DNA of 64,000 nucleotides from contig OX485805.1 of the NCBI GenBank assembly GCA_950295325.1, positions 48,880,758-48,944,757 on the forward strand, given 5' to 3'. Below, one piece after another: positions 1 to 11,033 of this stretch. This stretch comes from Polytrichum commune (Eukaryota; Streptophyta; Polytrichopsida; Polytrichales; Polytrichaceae). The position numbers and the translations under genes were made by a program. Below the pieces are notes generated by a model that was given only the letters and a program-made list of their open reading frames with translations, was not told the origin of the DNA and did no database searches. Each line of letters opens with the position of its first letter. Positions within the stretch are counted from its first letter, which is position 1.

Positions 1-1146
1 GTGCTATATGATAGATAGAATTCATACAAGTTATGGGTGCTTGGCCATTAACAAATGTCTCTCAATATCAAGCAAGCTTTTCTTTATAAATGTTATTTAG
101 ACATAAATCAAAAGTAGTTTAATACAAAATTAATAACTTAAAAATAATATGATCTATGCCTAATACAACCCACACGTATATCAATGGATTGATTTTCCAT
201 ATGAAGCTTGCACCCCTCCTCATCCTCATGTTTTTTCTTTTGAAGAAAATGGAAAGATGTTTGTTGGTGTGCAAGGAGAAGCATTTTCTTGAGTCAAGTC
301 CAACAAGATGCGATGGGAATGTCGTGTCACACTGGCACCTGTTTATATTCCATACCTACTTCCTGATTCTCTCCTACTTTTAATTTTGCAGCCCCCTTCT
401 TTAAAATATAAAGAGATGGAAAGATCTATTGGGGTGCCATATCATTGAAATATGACTACTATAGTTCAATAATCAAAGTAGGAAAGTTTTACCTTGCAAC
501 CCTCCCTCCCTCTTCCTTCCTCGTGCTTGAGTCCATTCCCTCCTACTCAATGCCTTCCATTGGTCTACCCTGGCCTTCATATACATTATGTTCATTGGAG
601 CTCTTGAAAGTTCCTAAGGTGCTAGAGTAAGATTCTTGGTTCATATTTTGTTATGTTGGGCTACAATTCCCATGTAGAATTTGAGTGGGTATCCAACAAT
701 GTTACAAGGTGGAAAAAAATCAAGAAAATCCGAAGCAAGTTGCACTCTATGGTATGTGCTATAAGAAAAAACATAGAAGCATAGCAAGAATCAGAGAAAT
801 TACCAAAGAATATAAAACACACGGAACTACTTCCTAGACAACACAATAAACACTCATAATGTTAGTTATCTAGTAATGGCAATGATGTAAATTACTTTCA
901 AAGGCCACTAGCAATGGAGACCTTATTAAATAATACTTAAGCTCAAAATGTGAGGCTTATCTCCACACTCACTTACTTCTTATAGACCTTCTAGTTTCTT
1001 TTTCTACCTCCTAACATTAGTTGTTCCAATTCAATTTCTTAGTATTCATGATGCCACTAACCCCCCACCATTCCCAACTAATGCTCCTTAGAAGGTCAAG
1101 GATACGTATTCATACTTCGGATCTTGATCCTAATGAAATGATATGA
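1..1146. other. Intergenic, AT-rich, no gene seen
   Basis: No coding region or structured RNA could be supported here. The open frames are short, lack recognisable motifs and have plain AT-rich composition. The stretch ends where a dispersed repeat shared with the 57.5-kb region begins. Confidence 0.6.
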
Positions 1147-1306
1147 AATCGAATTTAAAATCAGGAAGCCAAAAGGGTCATAAGACCATAAGTACATTAG
1201 GATGGTTTCAAATTGACTAATCCCCTACAATAGTGGAGTGGGATAACCTTCATGAGATAAAGGCTAATGTCAACTTTATGGTCCAATTTAAAGGAAGACT
1301 TGAGGC
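1147..1306. repeat. Dispersed repeat, copy 1 (partner near 57.5 kb)
   Basis: This 160-bp stretch resembles 57512-57660. Both contain a GGAAGCCAAAAGG block, a block resembling GATGGTTTCAAA, and a block resembling CAACTTTATGGTCCAATT, in the same order and at similar spacing. Translated on the minus strand, both give a related segment with the residues NW-IKL-LAFIS. The copy here has stop codons while the 57.5-kb copy stays open. It is probably a decayed fragment of a mobile or once-coding sequence that I cannot name. Confidence 0.55.
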
Positions 1307-1534
1307 TCCCTAATTTAAACACACCCTTAAGTCTAGAACCCAAAAGACCTACGCTAGGTGGCAGGACGGGAGTGGGTCAACCGTTTGGGGATGTGGAGGT
1401 TTGGGACCTGGAGGCCTCAAAGACAATGACCGCAGGCGACGAAGGCGACGACAACACGACGCCATAGCCAAATTGCTCGTTCCCACGAGGAAGCAGACGG
1501 ACAGGGCGAGGGGGAGAGAGCTCGGGAATCCGCC

Positions 1535-2859
1535 ATGGCGGCCAAGCAGGCTCTGCAGAAGGCTCTGGATCCCATCTGGAACTGGGCGTCGCGGCGATAC
1601 CAGGCTGCCGTTGCCAAGGAGCTCAAGAAATACGGTGAGTGAAACCCTAATTGGTCCTTGTTTCCGGGGTTTTTCGCTATGAAACTAGGTCAGTCTATGG
1701 CTGCTATGTGGTGTTTTTTGATGCCTTTTCTGTGTTTTTTCTGCGGTTTCGGTGGCCAGGTTTGCGTTACGATGACTTGTATGATGATTTGAACGATCTG
1801 GACATCAAAGAGGCATTGAACCGGCTTCCTCAGCAAGAGGTGGATTCCCGTAACCAGAGGCTGAAGCGCGCCATGGACTACTCCATGAAGCACATTTACA
1901 TGCCCAAGGATCTGCAGGTCGGTGTTAATATTTTTCTTCCCATTTGTGGAATTCCTCCCGCTTTCTATCACCCCCTTGAAATCAGCTTGATTCTCGAGTA
2001 GCGACAGAAGTGACGCGTTGGCTGAATTAAAAAAATTCTCTGAGGAAGGGTTTCTCTTGTGTTCATTTAAAAGCGGTGAATCTTGGATGGTTATGGAAAA
2101 TTTCTCTGTTCACTCTGTAGCATCAGAATCATTTCGACTGGTGTTGTGGGGGGGGGGGGGGGGGACCTTGGGGTCCTAATCCCAAGCGTTTGTGAGTCTT
2201 CATTTGTGAAAGTTTGGTCAATTCAGCTCATACTTTATAACAATTTTCCACCTACTGTCGTTCTGGATATGTAAAGTCTAGGTTGCAGATTGCACTATCA
2301 ATTAGTTTCATTCCGCCTGCTTTTCTATATTGAGTACCTCCTTGCGCTTCATTTCTGTTTATCCAGAGGTACTTCGCTCTTTTTCTTGTCGATTGGGTCT
2401 AAGAAACATATGCCTCGATATGAGCAGATAGAGTAATTTGAATGCACATTCAAACTAAAGTGATCTTCCTCATATCAAGCTGGATGCTTTGAGTGATCAC
2501 CATTCGTACACGGAGTTGGGAGAGTGACAGATTAGTTTCACAAGGGAAATCCACACTGTTTCGAAGTTAATGTTGGTGTTCTCAGTTTGGCTTACGACGC
2601 TTTCTTTGGTCCGCAGAAATTGCAGACTCCATATGAGCCGTATCTGCAGGATGCCCTACAGCTGGTGAGTGCATTCTTTCAAAAAGAAACCTGTGGGTTC
2701 TGTTATGTTGTTTTGAAGTGCTTGCATATACACAGAGCAGTCTTTGATGGGGAGAAGTTGATGGCTAACCTGCATTTTTTGTTGGTGCAGGTTAAAGAAG
2801 AGCGAAGGGAGCATGCAGAGCTGGGATCAGATCTTCCTTATGCCCGGACGTTGCCTTAA
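1535..2859 (+). CDS. QCR7: Cytochrome b-c1 complex subunit 7 (QCR7/UQCRB family), copy 1
   Basis: A spliced gene of four exons: 1535-1634, 1760-1917, 2617-2664 and 2791-2859, all introns GT-AG, giving 124 residues, close to the usual plant QCR7 length (about 122). The family core is clear: KKYGLRYDDLYDDLNDLDI at about residues 32-50, then LNRLPQQEVDSRNQRLKRAM, a YMPKDLQ turn, TPYEPYL and a final YARTLP. QCR7 is a small matrix-side subunit of mitochondrial complex III that supports cytochrome b assembly. The ATG lies in a GCCATGG context and is the first in frame. Intron 2 begins with about 170 bp that match copy 2 exactly and carries a run of 17 G. A near-twin lies at 9684-11033, so this gene is one half of a local duplication. 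Nothing suggests it is broken. Confidence 0.94.
2148..2164 (+). repeat. G17 homopolymer in QCR7 copy 1 intron 2
   Basis: Seventeen consecutive G lie within intron 2. The same run, also 17 long as given, lies at the matching position in copy 2. Runs this long are prone to slippage and sequencing error, so the exact length should not be trusted. Confidence 0.85.
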
Positions 2860-3626
2860 ATTAGTAAAATGCAACTACTCAATTACATTAGTCTGCTTGC
2901 AATGGTGTGCAATACTTATTGCCACCAGGTTTATCATCTTATTTGTCAAAAGGAGTTTAACAATGAATTGGGCTCAGGTAGATCAATAACTCTTGAATGC
3001 GAGGGGTCTAGGAAGACACCTAGATATGTATTCACAAAGTCTGCACTGGTGATTACAAATCACTTACAAACGTAAGGAAAGTTGGACGATTTATCCATTT
3101 TGACTTCATATCATTAGTACCTTCTCTCATGGTATTTTCTTTTTTTTCCTTGAGTTTCTTGTTTTGCTTCAAGGACAAGGCGTAATGTTTTTCTGTGGTA
3201 GTGATGATTAAGAATATGAGTAGAAAAGATGACCAGGGCTTAAGTTCATGGACTAATTTCTTTTAGTCAGTGTTCTTAAGTTATTCTCCTTTTAGTTTTC
3301 CTCAATTCATCTCAAACCATATTCAGCACTCCAGTTATCTTCTGATAGGATCAGAGTGAGCTTAACAAGGATCGGTATGCATCCAGAATCTAGAAGGTGG
3401 TGATGTGGATTGTTGCTAAAAAAGCCCTTAATGCAAAATCTTGGGAACTGTGAATTTGTAAATTATAAATGTGATCGGTATACTTGAGGCAAATTGCTTG
3501 TACTACCCATCCGCAAACATGGCTTGATTCCTACAAGACGAGAAGTATAACTATGCCACTTTGCTTGAGCTTATCTGTATGCATGGTTTATAACTGTGGA
3601 TGAAAACTCTTGATGGAAAATCTAGT
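2860..3626. other. 3' flank of QCR7 copy 1, no further gene
   Basis: AT-rich sequence that presumably contains the 3' UTR of QCR7 copy 1. It does not align obviously with the 3' flank of copy 2 beyond the first few bases, which sets the 3' border of the duplication close to the stop codon. Confidence 0.5.
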
Positions 3627-4168
3627 CTACGAAGGCATGAGAGATAGAATAAGGCCTCCTAGAGACTGCCATATCTCCCTGCCTAACGTTTCTCTCCCGA
3701 CTCTCTTCTTGTCTTGGATTTTCTTGAATCTTTGAAAATCTGCAAATCTTGGTTTCTCGTGAGAGAGGAGACATTTTCCTGAAGTATAGGCCACATGCTG
3801 CCAAAACAAAACGTAAGACTCAACACCTGAAAGAATAATGCAAACAAAATGGTCACTTTTGTTGTGTTGAGTTGAGAAGTGACACACCAAGTAATTTGAA
3901 AGAAAAATGTAATTACGTGATCACTTGTGCATGGTGGACTATTGGCCTTCCTTGACAGCTTCTCATCTTTGATAAATTTTAAGTTGCCTCCATCTGCACC
4001 CGTGGCAGACATAATTTCTTGCATCACATCAATAGCATTTAATTTTGAAGAGAAGTATCCCTTAAGTTCCATAAAGGTATAAAATGGAGATGCAGGATTT
4101 TCTCCACGATTCTCACTTTCGGAGCATGCAAAGTACAGATGCAGACAGACAATTAGGCGGCCATCAAC
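3627..4168 (-). CDS. Possible two-exon gene fragment, unrecognised
   Basis: On the minus strand an open stretch of about 80 codons (down to roughly 3925) has exon-like composition and includes FYTFMELKGYFSSKLNAIDV. It ends near a possible GT donor (GTAATTAC), and a pyrimidine-rich TTCTTTCAG acceptor follows near 3830. After it a second open stretch, containing RFADFQRFKKIQDKKR, runs to a stop at 3627. The junction phase and the 5' end are not settled: an in-frame TGA lies just upstream of the first block. I do not recognise the protein. It may be a partial gene, a pseudogene remnant or chance, and it converges on QCR7 copy 1. Confidence 0.3.
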
Positions 4169-4880
4169 TCAAGAGGTGCTTGTTTTAAAATCATTTATGA
4201 AGTGACTCCCTCCCTTCTTTTGTAAGCAAAATATACAGGCTTGCTCACAGTTTTAGTGTCAGGGTTCAAGCTCATGTAAAGACATGTTGAGGAAAATAAA
4301 TTGAATAAACTCATATGTGACATTTTCTCAACCATGAAGGTTTAGTAGTTCTAAGCATCAAGTGAGATTGGAATTCTTGCAGTACGTGAATGAATCCTCT
4401 ACTCCTACTTGCTTCTGGTCGTTACTTGATTTGGATCCTGCAATTAGGTCATTCGCTGCTGCTCTTTTGACATAGAAATCACCTAACTTGACACTTCAAT
4501 GCGTATCTATGCTAATCCAGCACTGTAATGATGTGAAGCACAAAAGTGTAATTTTCATTGCAAACAATGCATAATTTGCACTAGTCACCTACTGCGCTCT
4601 GCAAGATTTTCAGGACGGACGGCGGGTCCTGCTTAAGATCGATGACGACAAGAAAATGTCGCGAAGTAAGGACGTCGAGGACACACTTAATCTGCGATCT
4701 TTGCTCTAATATAGGTTTTACAACTGACGATGGAAGAATATGTCTAATGTGCTTTTTATATGTCAATAATGAATGTAATTGACTTGGTGGTCGGACCCTT
4801 TCATCTCTCAGTTGACACTTTTTGGAAACCAGATATAGACGCTTCAGATTTCAACGCATATAAGTTGCTATATACGATCC
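4169..4880. other. Intergenic, no gene seen
   Basis: No supported coding or RNA gene. The stretch between about 4600 and 4700 is less AT-rich than its surroundings but has no recognisable motif. Confidence 0.5.
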
Positions 4881-4942
4881 AGTAGCCTCTTGGGACTTGT
4901 GCCGAGACGTCTTGTGTGCAGATCGAGGACATGGAGCAGTCA

Positions 4943-4967
4943 GGGCAGGGGCAGGGGCAGGGCAGGG
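4943..4967 (+). promoter_or_regulatory. G-quadruplex-type motif upstream of the expansin gene
   Basis: Five runs of three or four G are separated by CA dinucleotides, which meets the usual pattern for an intramolecular G-quadruplex with two-base loops. It lies on the coding strand about 210 bp upstream of the candidate TATA box and 400 bp upstream of the expansin start codon. A regulatory role is inference; it may only be a simple GGGCA-type repeat. Confidence 0.45.
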
Positions 4968-5174
4968 CGGCCCCTACTGATTTCGCGGAGATATACCAAG
5001 AGTAAGAGTTCGAGAAGATTGTTAAAAGTTGAAGTAACATCAATCTTCAGATTACGAAATTGGATCCGCCATATGAGTTATAGTAATCGACGTCGCGTAA
5101 ATTAGCGGTTTCCACTAATAATGAAGTCAGATGCAATTACAGAACTACTTCTGGAAAATGGCATCGCATGATAC

Positions 5175-5181
5175 TATATAA
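5175..5181 (+). promoter_or_regulatory. Candidate TATA box of the expansin gene
   Basis: TATATAA lies 194 bp upstream of the expansin start codon. A start of transcription about 30 bp downstream would give a 5' leader of roughly 160 nt containing at least one short upstream ATG (near 5234). No experimental support can be seen from sequence alone. Confidence 0.45.
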
Positions 5182-5368
5182 CCAGACCTCCATCTACCAC
5201 ATTCCCATTCTCAAACAACTGCAGGATCGACTCATGTCCTCCTACATTCATGTGTAGCTCATGTGCTTAATCTTTCTTGATGATCGCCACAGTCTCGCGT
5301 AGCCGGAACCTGCAAGACAAATAAGTTTGTGAGATCATTGTATTTGGATTGTTGACATCGCAGGCATC

Positions 5369-7419
5369 ATGGCAGGTCCCATGTGGAGCTCAGTCACCTT
5401 GTTCTCCCTGCTGATGTTCCTAACCGCCATGGCGGTGCTGCCGAGAGGCCTCCTTGCTAATGGATACAGCAGGGGCTGGATCGCTGGTCATGCCACTTGG
5501 TACGGGGATCCTCACGGCGAAGGATCCAGCGGTACATCTCCTCATAATTCCAGCTACATCCCCGTTCTCGAATTCTTAGCTCTAACTTTCCGGCTCCATC
5601 CCACACTCGAGTTTCAGTAGTAATTCCTGTGTCGAGCTGAGCGTGATGGATATCTGCTTGTACTAAAACAGTGCAGCTGTGAATTAAGTACAATGTTGAC
5701 TGTTGTGACTTTGAATATGTGGATCCAGCGGTACATCTCCTCATATGTTCAGATACATCCCTGTTCTTGAATTCTTAGCTCTAATAATTCGCCTCCATCT
5801 CACACTCGATCGAGTTTCACCTGTGTCGAGCTGAACGTAATGGATATCTACTTGTAGTAAAACAGTACAGCTGCGAAATAAGTACATTGAAATCTGTGTC
5901 TTTGAATATGTGGACGAAAATGCTTTGGTGTGGTGAACACAAGATGAATTTGGTTCTGATTTAGGCACACTGATTGGAGACGCGCCTGCATTAATCTGCA
6001 CGCCAGCAGCATTTCCACGAATAATATTGGACTCTGACTATCAAGCATTTGCAGCTTAATTACTGCGCATTCTTGCATTCAGCCTCTACATTTGATCGAG
6101 CGGAGAACCTGAAAATCTGACGTGTGCATACTGTTTGTGTAACTGTGCAGGAGGAGCGTGTGGCTACCAAAAACTCGCAGGCACACCATACACTGCGAGT
6201 ATTGCTGCCGGAAGTGGTGCCATTTTCCAGAAGGGCATGGGTTGTGGCCAATGCTATGATGTGCGTCCTCATCGCTGGATTCTAATTAGTACTCATGTTA
6301 TTGGCAATTAATATTCCACATTGACTTTCTCATAAATTTGAGCTGCTTTCATGAAATTAATCTTGTTGATAAGTCACATTAATTGACGAGTAGTACTGTT
6401 CTCATGTGCATTACTGTTGCTGCCTTGTGTGTGATTTGCAGGTCATGTGCTCCTATCCTTGTTGTAGCAAGAAACCTACAAGAATAGTTATCACCGATTT
6501 CTGTCCTGGAGGTACATACTGCAGCAGTGGCCAACCTTCATTCGATCTCAGTGGAGCGGCTATCAGCAAGATGGCCCTTCCTGGTAAAGATGGTGAGATG
6601 CGCGGTATTGGACTGTACAACATCCAGTACAAGAGAGTGCCATGTCGGTACCCGAGACAGAATATTGCCTTCAAGGTGGACACTGGATCTAGCGGTTTCT
6701 GGTTCGCATTCACTGTGAAATACGTAGGCGGATCTGGTGATATTGGAAGCGTTGCTATCCGCCAGGTACACTCTTTCGTCTGTTTGGTGTGACCCTTACT
6801 TTTTCGAACTGATTCTTTACTGGAAAAATGATCTTCTGTCCACATATTTCTATCCATATGTTTAAAAGCTTAATATTCTTTGACAACCAGTTCAAATCCC
6901 AACGCTTGAATGACATATACCCTACCCACATTATTTCAAGAAAAGATTGTAATGACTTTTAGTTGTCTCGTGAAGTGCAAACTCACCTTAGAAAATGCAG
7001 CTCAGAATAATATCACTTGCACACAAAATGAATTCACCGCTTAGTCTCTTCTAGAACTAACTGAGATGTAAGAGACTCATGATGTTGCGGTAGCTATACG
7101 TATAAGTGAAGGTTGCTGGTCGTTACATTACTGCTGATGCGTTATATGTTTGTTGGCAATGATGTTCAGATCCAAATTATACATATGTTGATGCGGTTGT
7201 AATTGCATGCAGGCGGGCATCTCCTCGTTTCAAGCGATGCAACACAACTGGGGAGCAAACTGGAAGATGAATTCCTACTCCGGAAAACCTTTCAGGGGTC
7301 CTTTCGATGTGAAGATTACCTCCAGATTGAGTGGTCGTTCCGTCATCGCTAAACAAGTCATTCCGCAGAATTTTCAACCTGGGGCATTATACACTTCCAA
7401 AGTGCAGTTTGCTTACTAG
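5369..7419 (+). CDS. Beta-expansin (secreted cell-wall loosening protein)
   Basis: Four exons (5369-5531, 6151-6260, 6442-6765, 7213-7419) with GT-AG introns encode 267 residues, the normal size for an expansin. Residues 1-30 form a hydrophobic signal peptide. The GH45-like domain has GHATWYGD (40-47), GGACGY (55-60), CGQCYD and a TDFCPG motif with its aspartate. The expansin HFD motif reads SFD here, so the histidine is lost. The C-terminal CBM63-like domain has the aromatic stretch NWGANW and ends in the typical VQF-type tail. The early-domain pattern and the RGIGLYNIQYKRVPC block fit the EXPB rather than the EXPA clade. Expansins loosen wall polysaccharide contacts without hydrolysis. The gene sits between the two QCR7 copies. 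Intron 1 contains a tandem duplication that repeats the donor site. Confidence 0.93.
5522..5912 (+). repeat. 199-bp tandem duplication in expansin intron 1
   Basis: The end of exon 1 plus the start of intron 1 (from 5522) recurs from 5721 with a 199-bp period. Both units begin GGATCCAGCGGTACATCTCC and share blocks such as GAATTCTTAGCTCTAA, TGTGTCGAGCTGA and TTTGAATATGTGGA. The second unit carries a copy of the last exonic bases and of the splice donor GTACAT. The copies have diverged by substitutions and small indels, so the event is not very recent. Confidence 0.88.
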
Positions 7420-8748
7420 CTCGGATATGCGCCAAATGTGGATACCATGATGAGATCGTCGACAACTTCTCGTGTTGACGTCTTGGGAGCCACTACAGTA
7501 ATTCTAGGAGTCGTAACTGATGACAGGCAAATTGAGTGATTCAATGCCAGCGTTGTAGTTGAGAGCCCCCGGATACCGACGTTGCTGTTGCAACTTCAAA
7601 TTCAGAGAGGCTCCACTCCGCCGAGCAAGCTTGTGATTCGGGAGATACGGTTCCAATTATGAAATAAAATCGATAAATTACTTACTATTCACCCAATAGT
7701 TACTTGTTGTGTCTTGATCGATGCTGTGGATGTATGCGCACAATGCATTCAAGTTTTCAAGGTCTTAGTTGAGAAGGTTATATCATATTCTTCCTCAGGA
7801 CTGATATGAATCACATGCTCCTGATCAGCGGTGTTCGCAAATCCCCCGATCGTAATTTGTTATTGCAATCTTTATCTCTTATTTCGCAATCTTCATCGTT
7901 CTTATCGACTGTACAAGGAACCACTCGTTTCGACCTGTCGATTAGGTACCTTTGTGAAACCGTAGTATAAACGCAGTCGTTGATTATATACGACGTAGTC
8001 AGTATCACTTATTTCTATTGCTTTATCTCGAACTTCTCTTTCTTTTGTCTCTTATCTCACCATTATCGCCGCGGTGACTTTCCTTTGATTGCGCTCACTT
8101 TTAAGACTGGACAAAGCCATATCGAAAACGAAAGTAGTGACAAGTAACGAACATGCTTACTAAGTACTACGATCTTAATCAATTTCCTAATACAATGTGT
8201 GGATGGGATTCGGATCGGTCCGCCGAATCACTAAACGTGTTCGTTGAGCTACAATCTATATAGTATTGAACACGCACTAAGGTCCCTGTGAGGCTGTGAG
8301 CCCTCGAACCCTAATCCTCACGGGAGCTGGAATCCACGTCGTCTCCGGATCAGGTGGACACTGAAACGATTGCAGTTCCCCTAGCTCCCTTCATCGGCAC
8401 GGCCTTCGCGGGAAGCATGATTAATCAAAGCAGTAGCGCAAGCGAGGTCAATGTAAAATTCGTGAAACACTGGTTCATTATTTGTGGCGGAGATCACAAT
8501 AGAATTGATCAGCTTAGTTCGTCGCGAGAATTTAAAACAAGTACGCTTGATTCCATTTATTTTGTATAACAGTGGGAAGATCGGTCCCAGCCGAATGGAC
8601 GCAGGAAGAATTTCACTTAGAATTTAAGTGAGTGTTGATCTAAAGTGGTCTCTAAAATGAGCCAAAGTGTAGCTTTGGTGGAACAATCAACCATAATTAG
8701 TCCAGAATTAGCCACATATAATAATAGGGCATAGCACTCTTGCGACTA
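7420..8748. other. Expansin 3' flank and intergenic stretch
   Basis: The first few hundred bases should hold the expansin 3' UTR. From about 7800 to 8640 the DNA is less AT-rich and contains TCGGTCC twice, which suggests foreign repeat DNA, but I could not find paired ends or a coding motif. No gene is called. Confidence 0.45.
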
Positions 8749-9339
8749 CACTGTTTTGTCTAATTATTGATGGTTATCATTTGAAATTACGCATTGCCAT
8801 AACATTTTACTGAGGGTATCCCATTTAACCCAAATAACATAAATACACTAAATATGATATTTAGCGTCACCAATTCTAATTGTCTTGCTCGGTACTAATT
8901 GTAAACCGCGGTGTAGTGTCACCAACACTAAATATTAACCCAACATTATTTGCCATTCCTTGGACATTTTTGGGGGATTATAGATGTACAGTGTTGCAAT
9001 TACTATCACTTACCAAGTGATTTCTCATCCAAAATTCAATCATCCATGATAATATTTCATCACAAGTTGTTGACAAGAGAATGTAGGGTTTTTGGCCAAT
9101 AGAAGAACTCATCCATCATCCATGGCAATATTTGTTCAGTTATTCATAAGAAGTGTCATCCGAAAAGTTACCTTAGTGACATGAAATACCATATGACACT
9201 AAATATCATATTCAGTGTAGTTAGTATACACACTGCAAAATATAATATAACTTAGTTGGTAAAAGATGATAATGTCAGTGAAAAGTTATAGCAACACACA
9301 ACTCCGAACTATAACCCACACTAATTAGACAAAACAGTG
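8749..9339. mobile_element. Non-autonomous TIR element (about 590 bp)
   Basis: The left end CACTGTTTTGTCTAATTA (8749-8766) is the exact reverse complement of the right end (9322-9339), and the similarity continues inward imperfectly for about ten more bases. CACTG ends resemble the CACTA superfamily, but no clean 3-bp target duplication is visible, so the assignment is tentative. The interior has no coding capacity and includes a perfect palindrome CTAAATAT-G-ATATTTAG. About 300 bp of the interior recur at 14228-14560. It lies about 345 bp upstream of the QCR7 copy 2 start codon. Confidence 0.68.
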
Positions 9340-9683
9340 CAGCTGCTTGTTTTCACGATTTGGGGTCAGACCCTACTCTACGTGATTTTCCTAGGATTTA
9401 AATGGATTCTCTCGACCAATGGGATCGCTGGAATTCAACGTTTCTTTGGTCTGGATCCTAATGTAAGCCCACCCTTAAGTCTAGACACCAAGATACCCGG
9501 GTGGCAAGTTGGGCCGGGTATCTCTTTGGGGATGTGGAGGTTTGGGACCTGGATGCCTCAAGAACAATGATCGAAGGGGACGAAGGCGACGACAACACGA
9601 CAACACGACGCCATAGCGAAATTGCTCATTCGCACGAGGAAGCAGGCGGACAGGGCGACGGGGAGAGAGCTCGGAAATCCGCC

Positions 9684-11033
9684 ATGGCGGCCAAGCAGGC
9701 TCTGCAGAAGGCTCTGGATCCCATCTGGAACTGGGCGTCGCGGCGATACCAGGCTGCCGTTGCCAAAGAGCTCAAGAAATACGGTGAGTGAAACCCTAAT
9801 TGGTCCTTGTTTCCGGGGTTTTACGTTATGAAACTAGGTCAGTCTATCGCTCCTGTCTGGTGTTGTCTGATGGCTGTGCTGTGTTCTTTCTGCGGTTTCG
9901 GTGGCCAGGTTTGCGTTACGATGACTTGTATGATGATTTGAACGACCTGGACATCAAAGAGGCATTGAACCGGCTTCCTCAGCAAGAGGTGGATTCCCGT
10001 AACCAGAGGCTGAAGCGCGCCATGGACTACTCCATGAAGCACATTTACATGCCCAAGGATCTGCAGGTCGGTGTTAATATTTTTCTTCCCATTTGTGGAA
10101 TTCCTCCCGCTTTCTATCACCCCCTTGAAATCAGCTTGATTCTCGAGTAGCGACAGAAGTGACGCGTTGGCTGAATTAAAAAAATTCTCTGAGGAAGGGT
10201 TTCTCTTGTGTTCATTTAAAAGCGGTATCTTGGATGGTTGTGGAAAATTGCTCTGTTCACTCTGTAGCATCAGAATCATTTCGACTGGTGTTGTGGGGGG
10301 GGGGGGGGGGGAACCTTGGGGTCCTAATCCCAAGCGTTTGTGAGTCTTCATTTGTGAAATTTTGGTCAATTCAGCTCATACTTTATAACAATTTTCCACC
10401 TACTGTCGTTCTGGATATGTAAATGCTAGGTGCAGATTGCACTACCAAATAGTTTCATTCCGCCTGCTTCTCTACATTGAGTACCTCCTTTTGCTTCGTT
10501 TTTGTTTATTCAAGCTCACATTGCTCTTCTTCTAGATGATTAGGTCTCAGAAACATATGCCTCGATATGTGCAGATAGAGTAATTTGAATGCACATTGAA
10601 TCTATTGTAACCTTCCTCATAACAAGTCAGAAGTTTGCCTGCGTTGCTATCTGAGTGAGAGTAAACATTGACCACCATCAGTGCACGCAATTGGAAGTGA
10701 CAGATTAGTTTACAAGGGAATGCCATACTGTTTCGAGGTTAATGTTGGTGTTCTCAGTTTAACGTACGACACTTTTCTTTGGTCCGCAGAAATTGCAGAC
10801 TCCATATGAGCCGTATCTGCAGGATGCCCTACAGCTGGTGAGTGCATTCTCTCAAAAATAAACATGTGGATTCTGTTATGTTGTTTTGAAGTGATTGTAT
10901 ATGGACAGAGCAGTCTTTGCTGGGTAGAAGTTGATAGCTAACCTGTATATTTTTGTTGGTGCAGGTTAAAGAAGAGCGAAGGGAGCATGCAGAGCTGGGA
11001 TCAGAGCTGCCCTATGCCCGTTCCTTGCCTTAA
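9684..11033 (+). CDS. QCR7: Cytochrome b-c1 complex subunit 7 (QCR7/UQCRB family), copy 2
   Basis: Four exons (9684-9783, 9909-10066, 10790-10837, 10965-11033) encode 124 residues. The product differs from copy 1 only near the C-terminus, where copy 2 reads GSELPYARSLP and copy 1 GSDLPYARTLP. Splice sites and exon phases are identical. It encodes the same matrix-side complex III subunit. Promoter-proximal sequence is shared with copy 1 down to about 9468, upstream of which a TIR element has replaced the common flank, so the distal regulation of the two copies probably differs. The frame is intact and the protein should be functional. Confidence 0.94.
10295..10311 (+). repeat. G17 homopolymer in QCR7 copy 2 intron 2
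   Basis: Seventeen consecutive G lie at the position matching the run in copy 1. The equal length in both copies is surprising for such an unstable sequence. Confidence 0.85.

Larger units (their letters stand above)
9465..11033 (+). repeat. Second copy of the duplicated QCR7 segment
   Basis: From the CACCCTTAAGTCTAGA block at 9468 to the QCR7 stop codon, this segment aligns with 1320-2859 at a nearly constant offset of about 8149 bp. Exons 1 and 2, the ends of intron 1 and the first part of intron 2 match almost base for base. The centre of intron 1 and the later part of intron 2 differ clearly. The duplicated unit is short and takes in the promoter-proximal sequence and the gene only. Confidence 0.85.

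Noticed and set aside
9839-10369. A 176-codon minus-strand frame over QCR7 copy 2
   Set aside because: It lies antisense to exon 2 and intron 2 of a well-supported gene and crosses the G17 run as a proline tract. The matching frame over copy 1 is interrupted.
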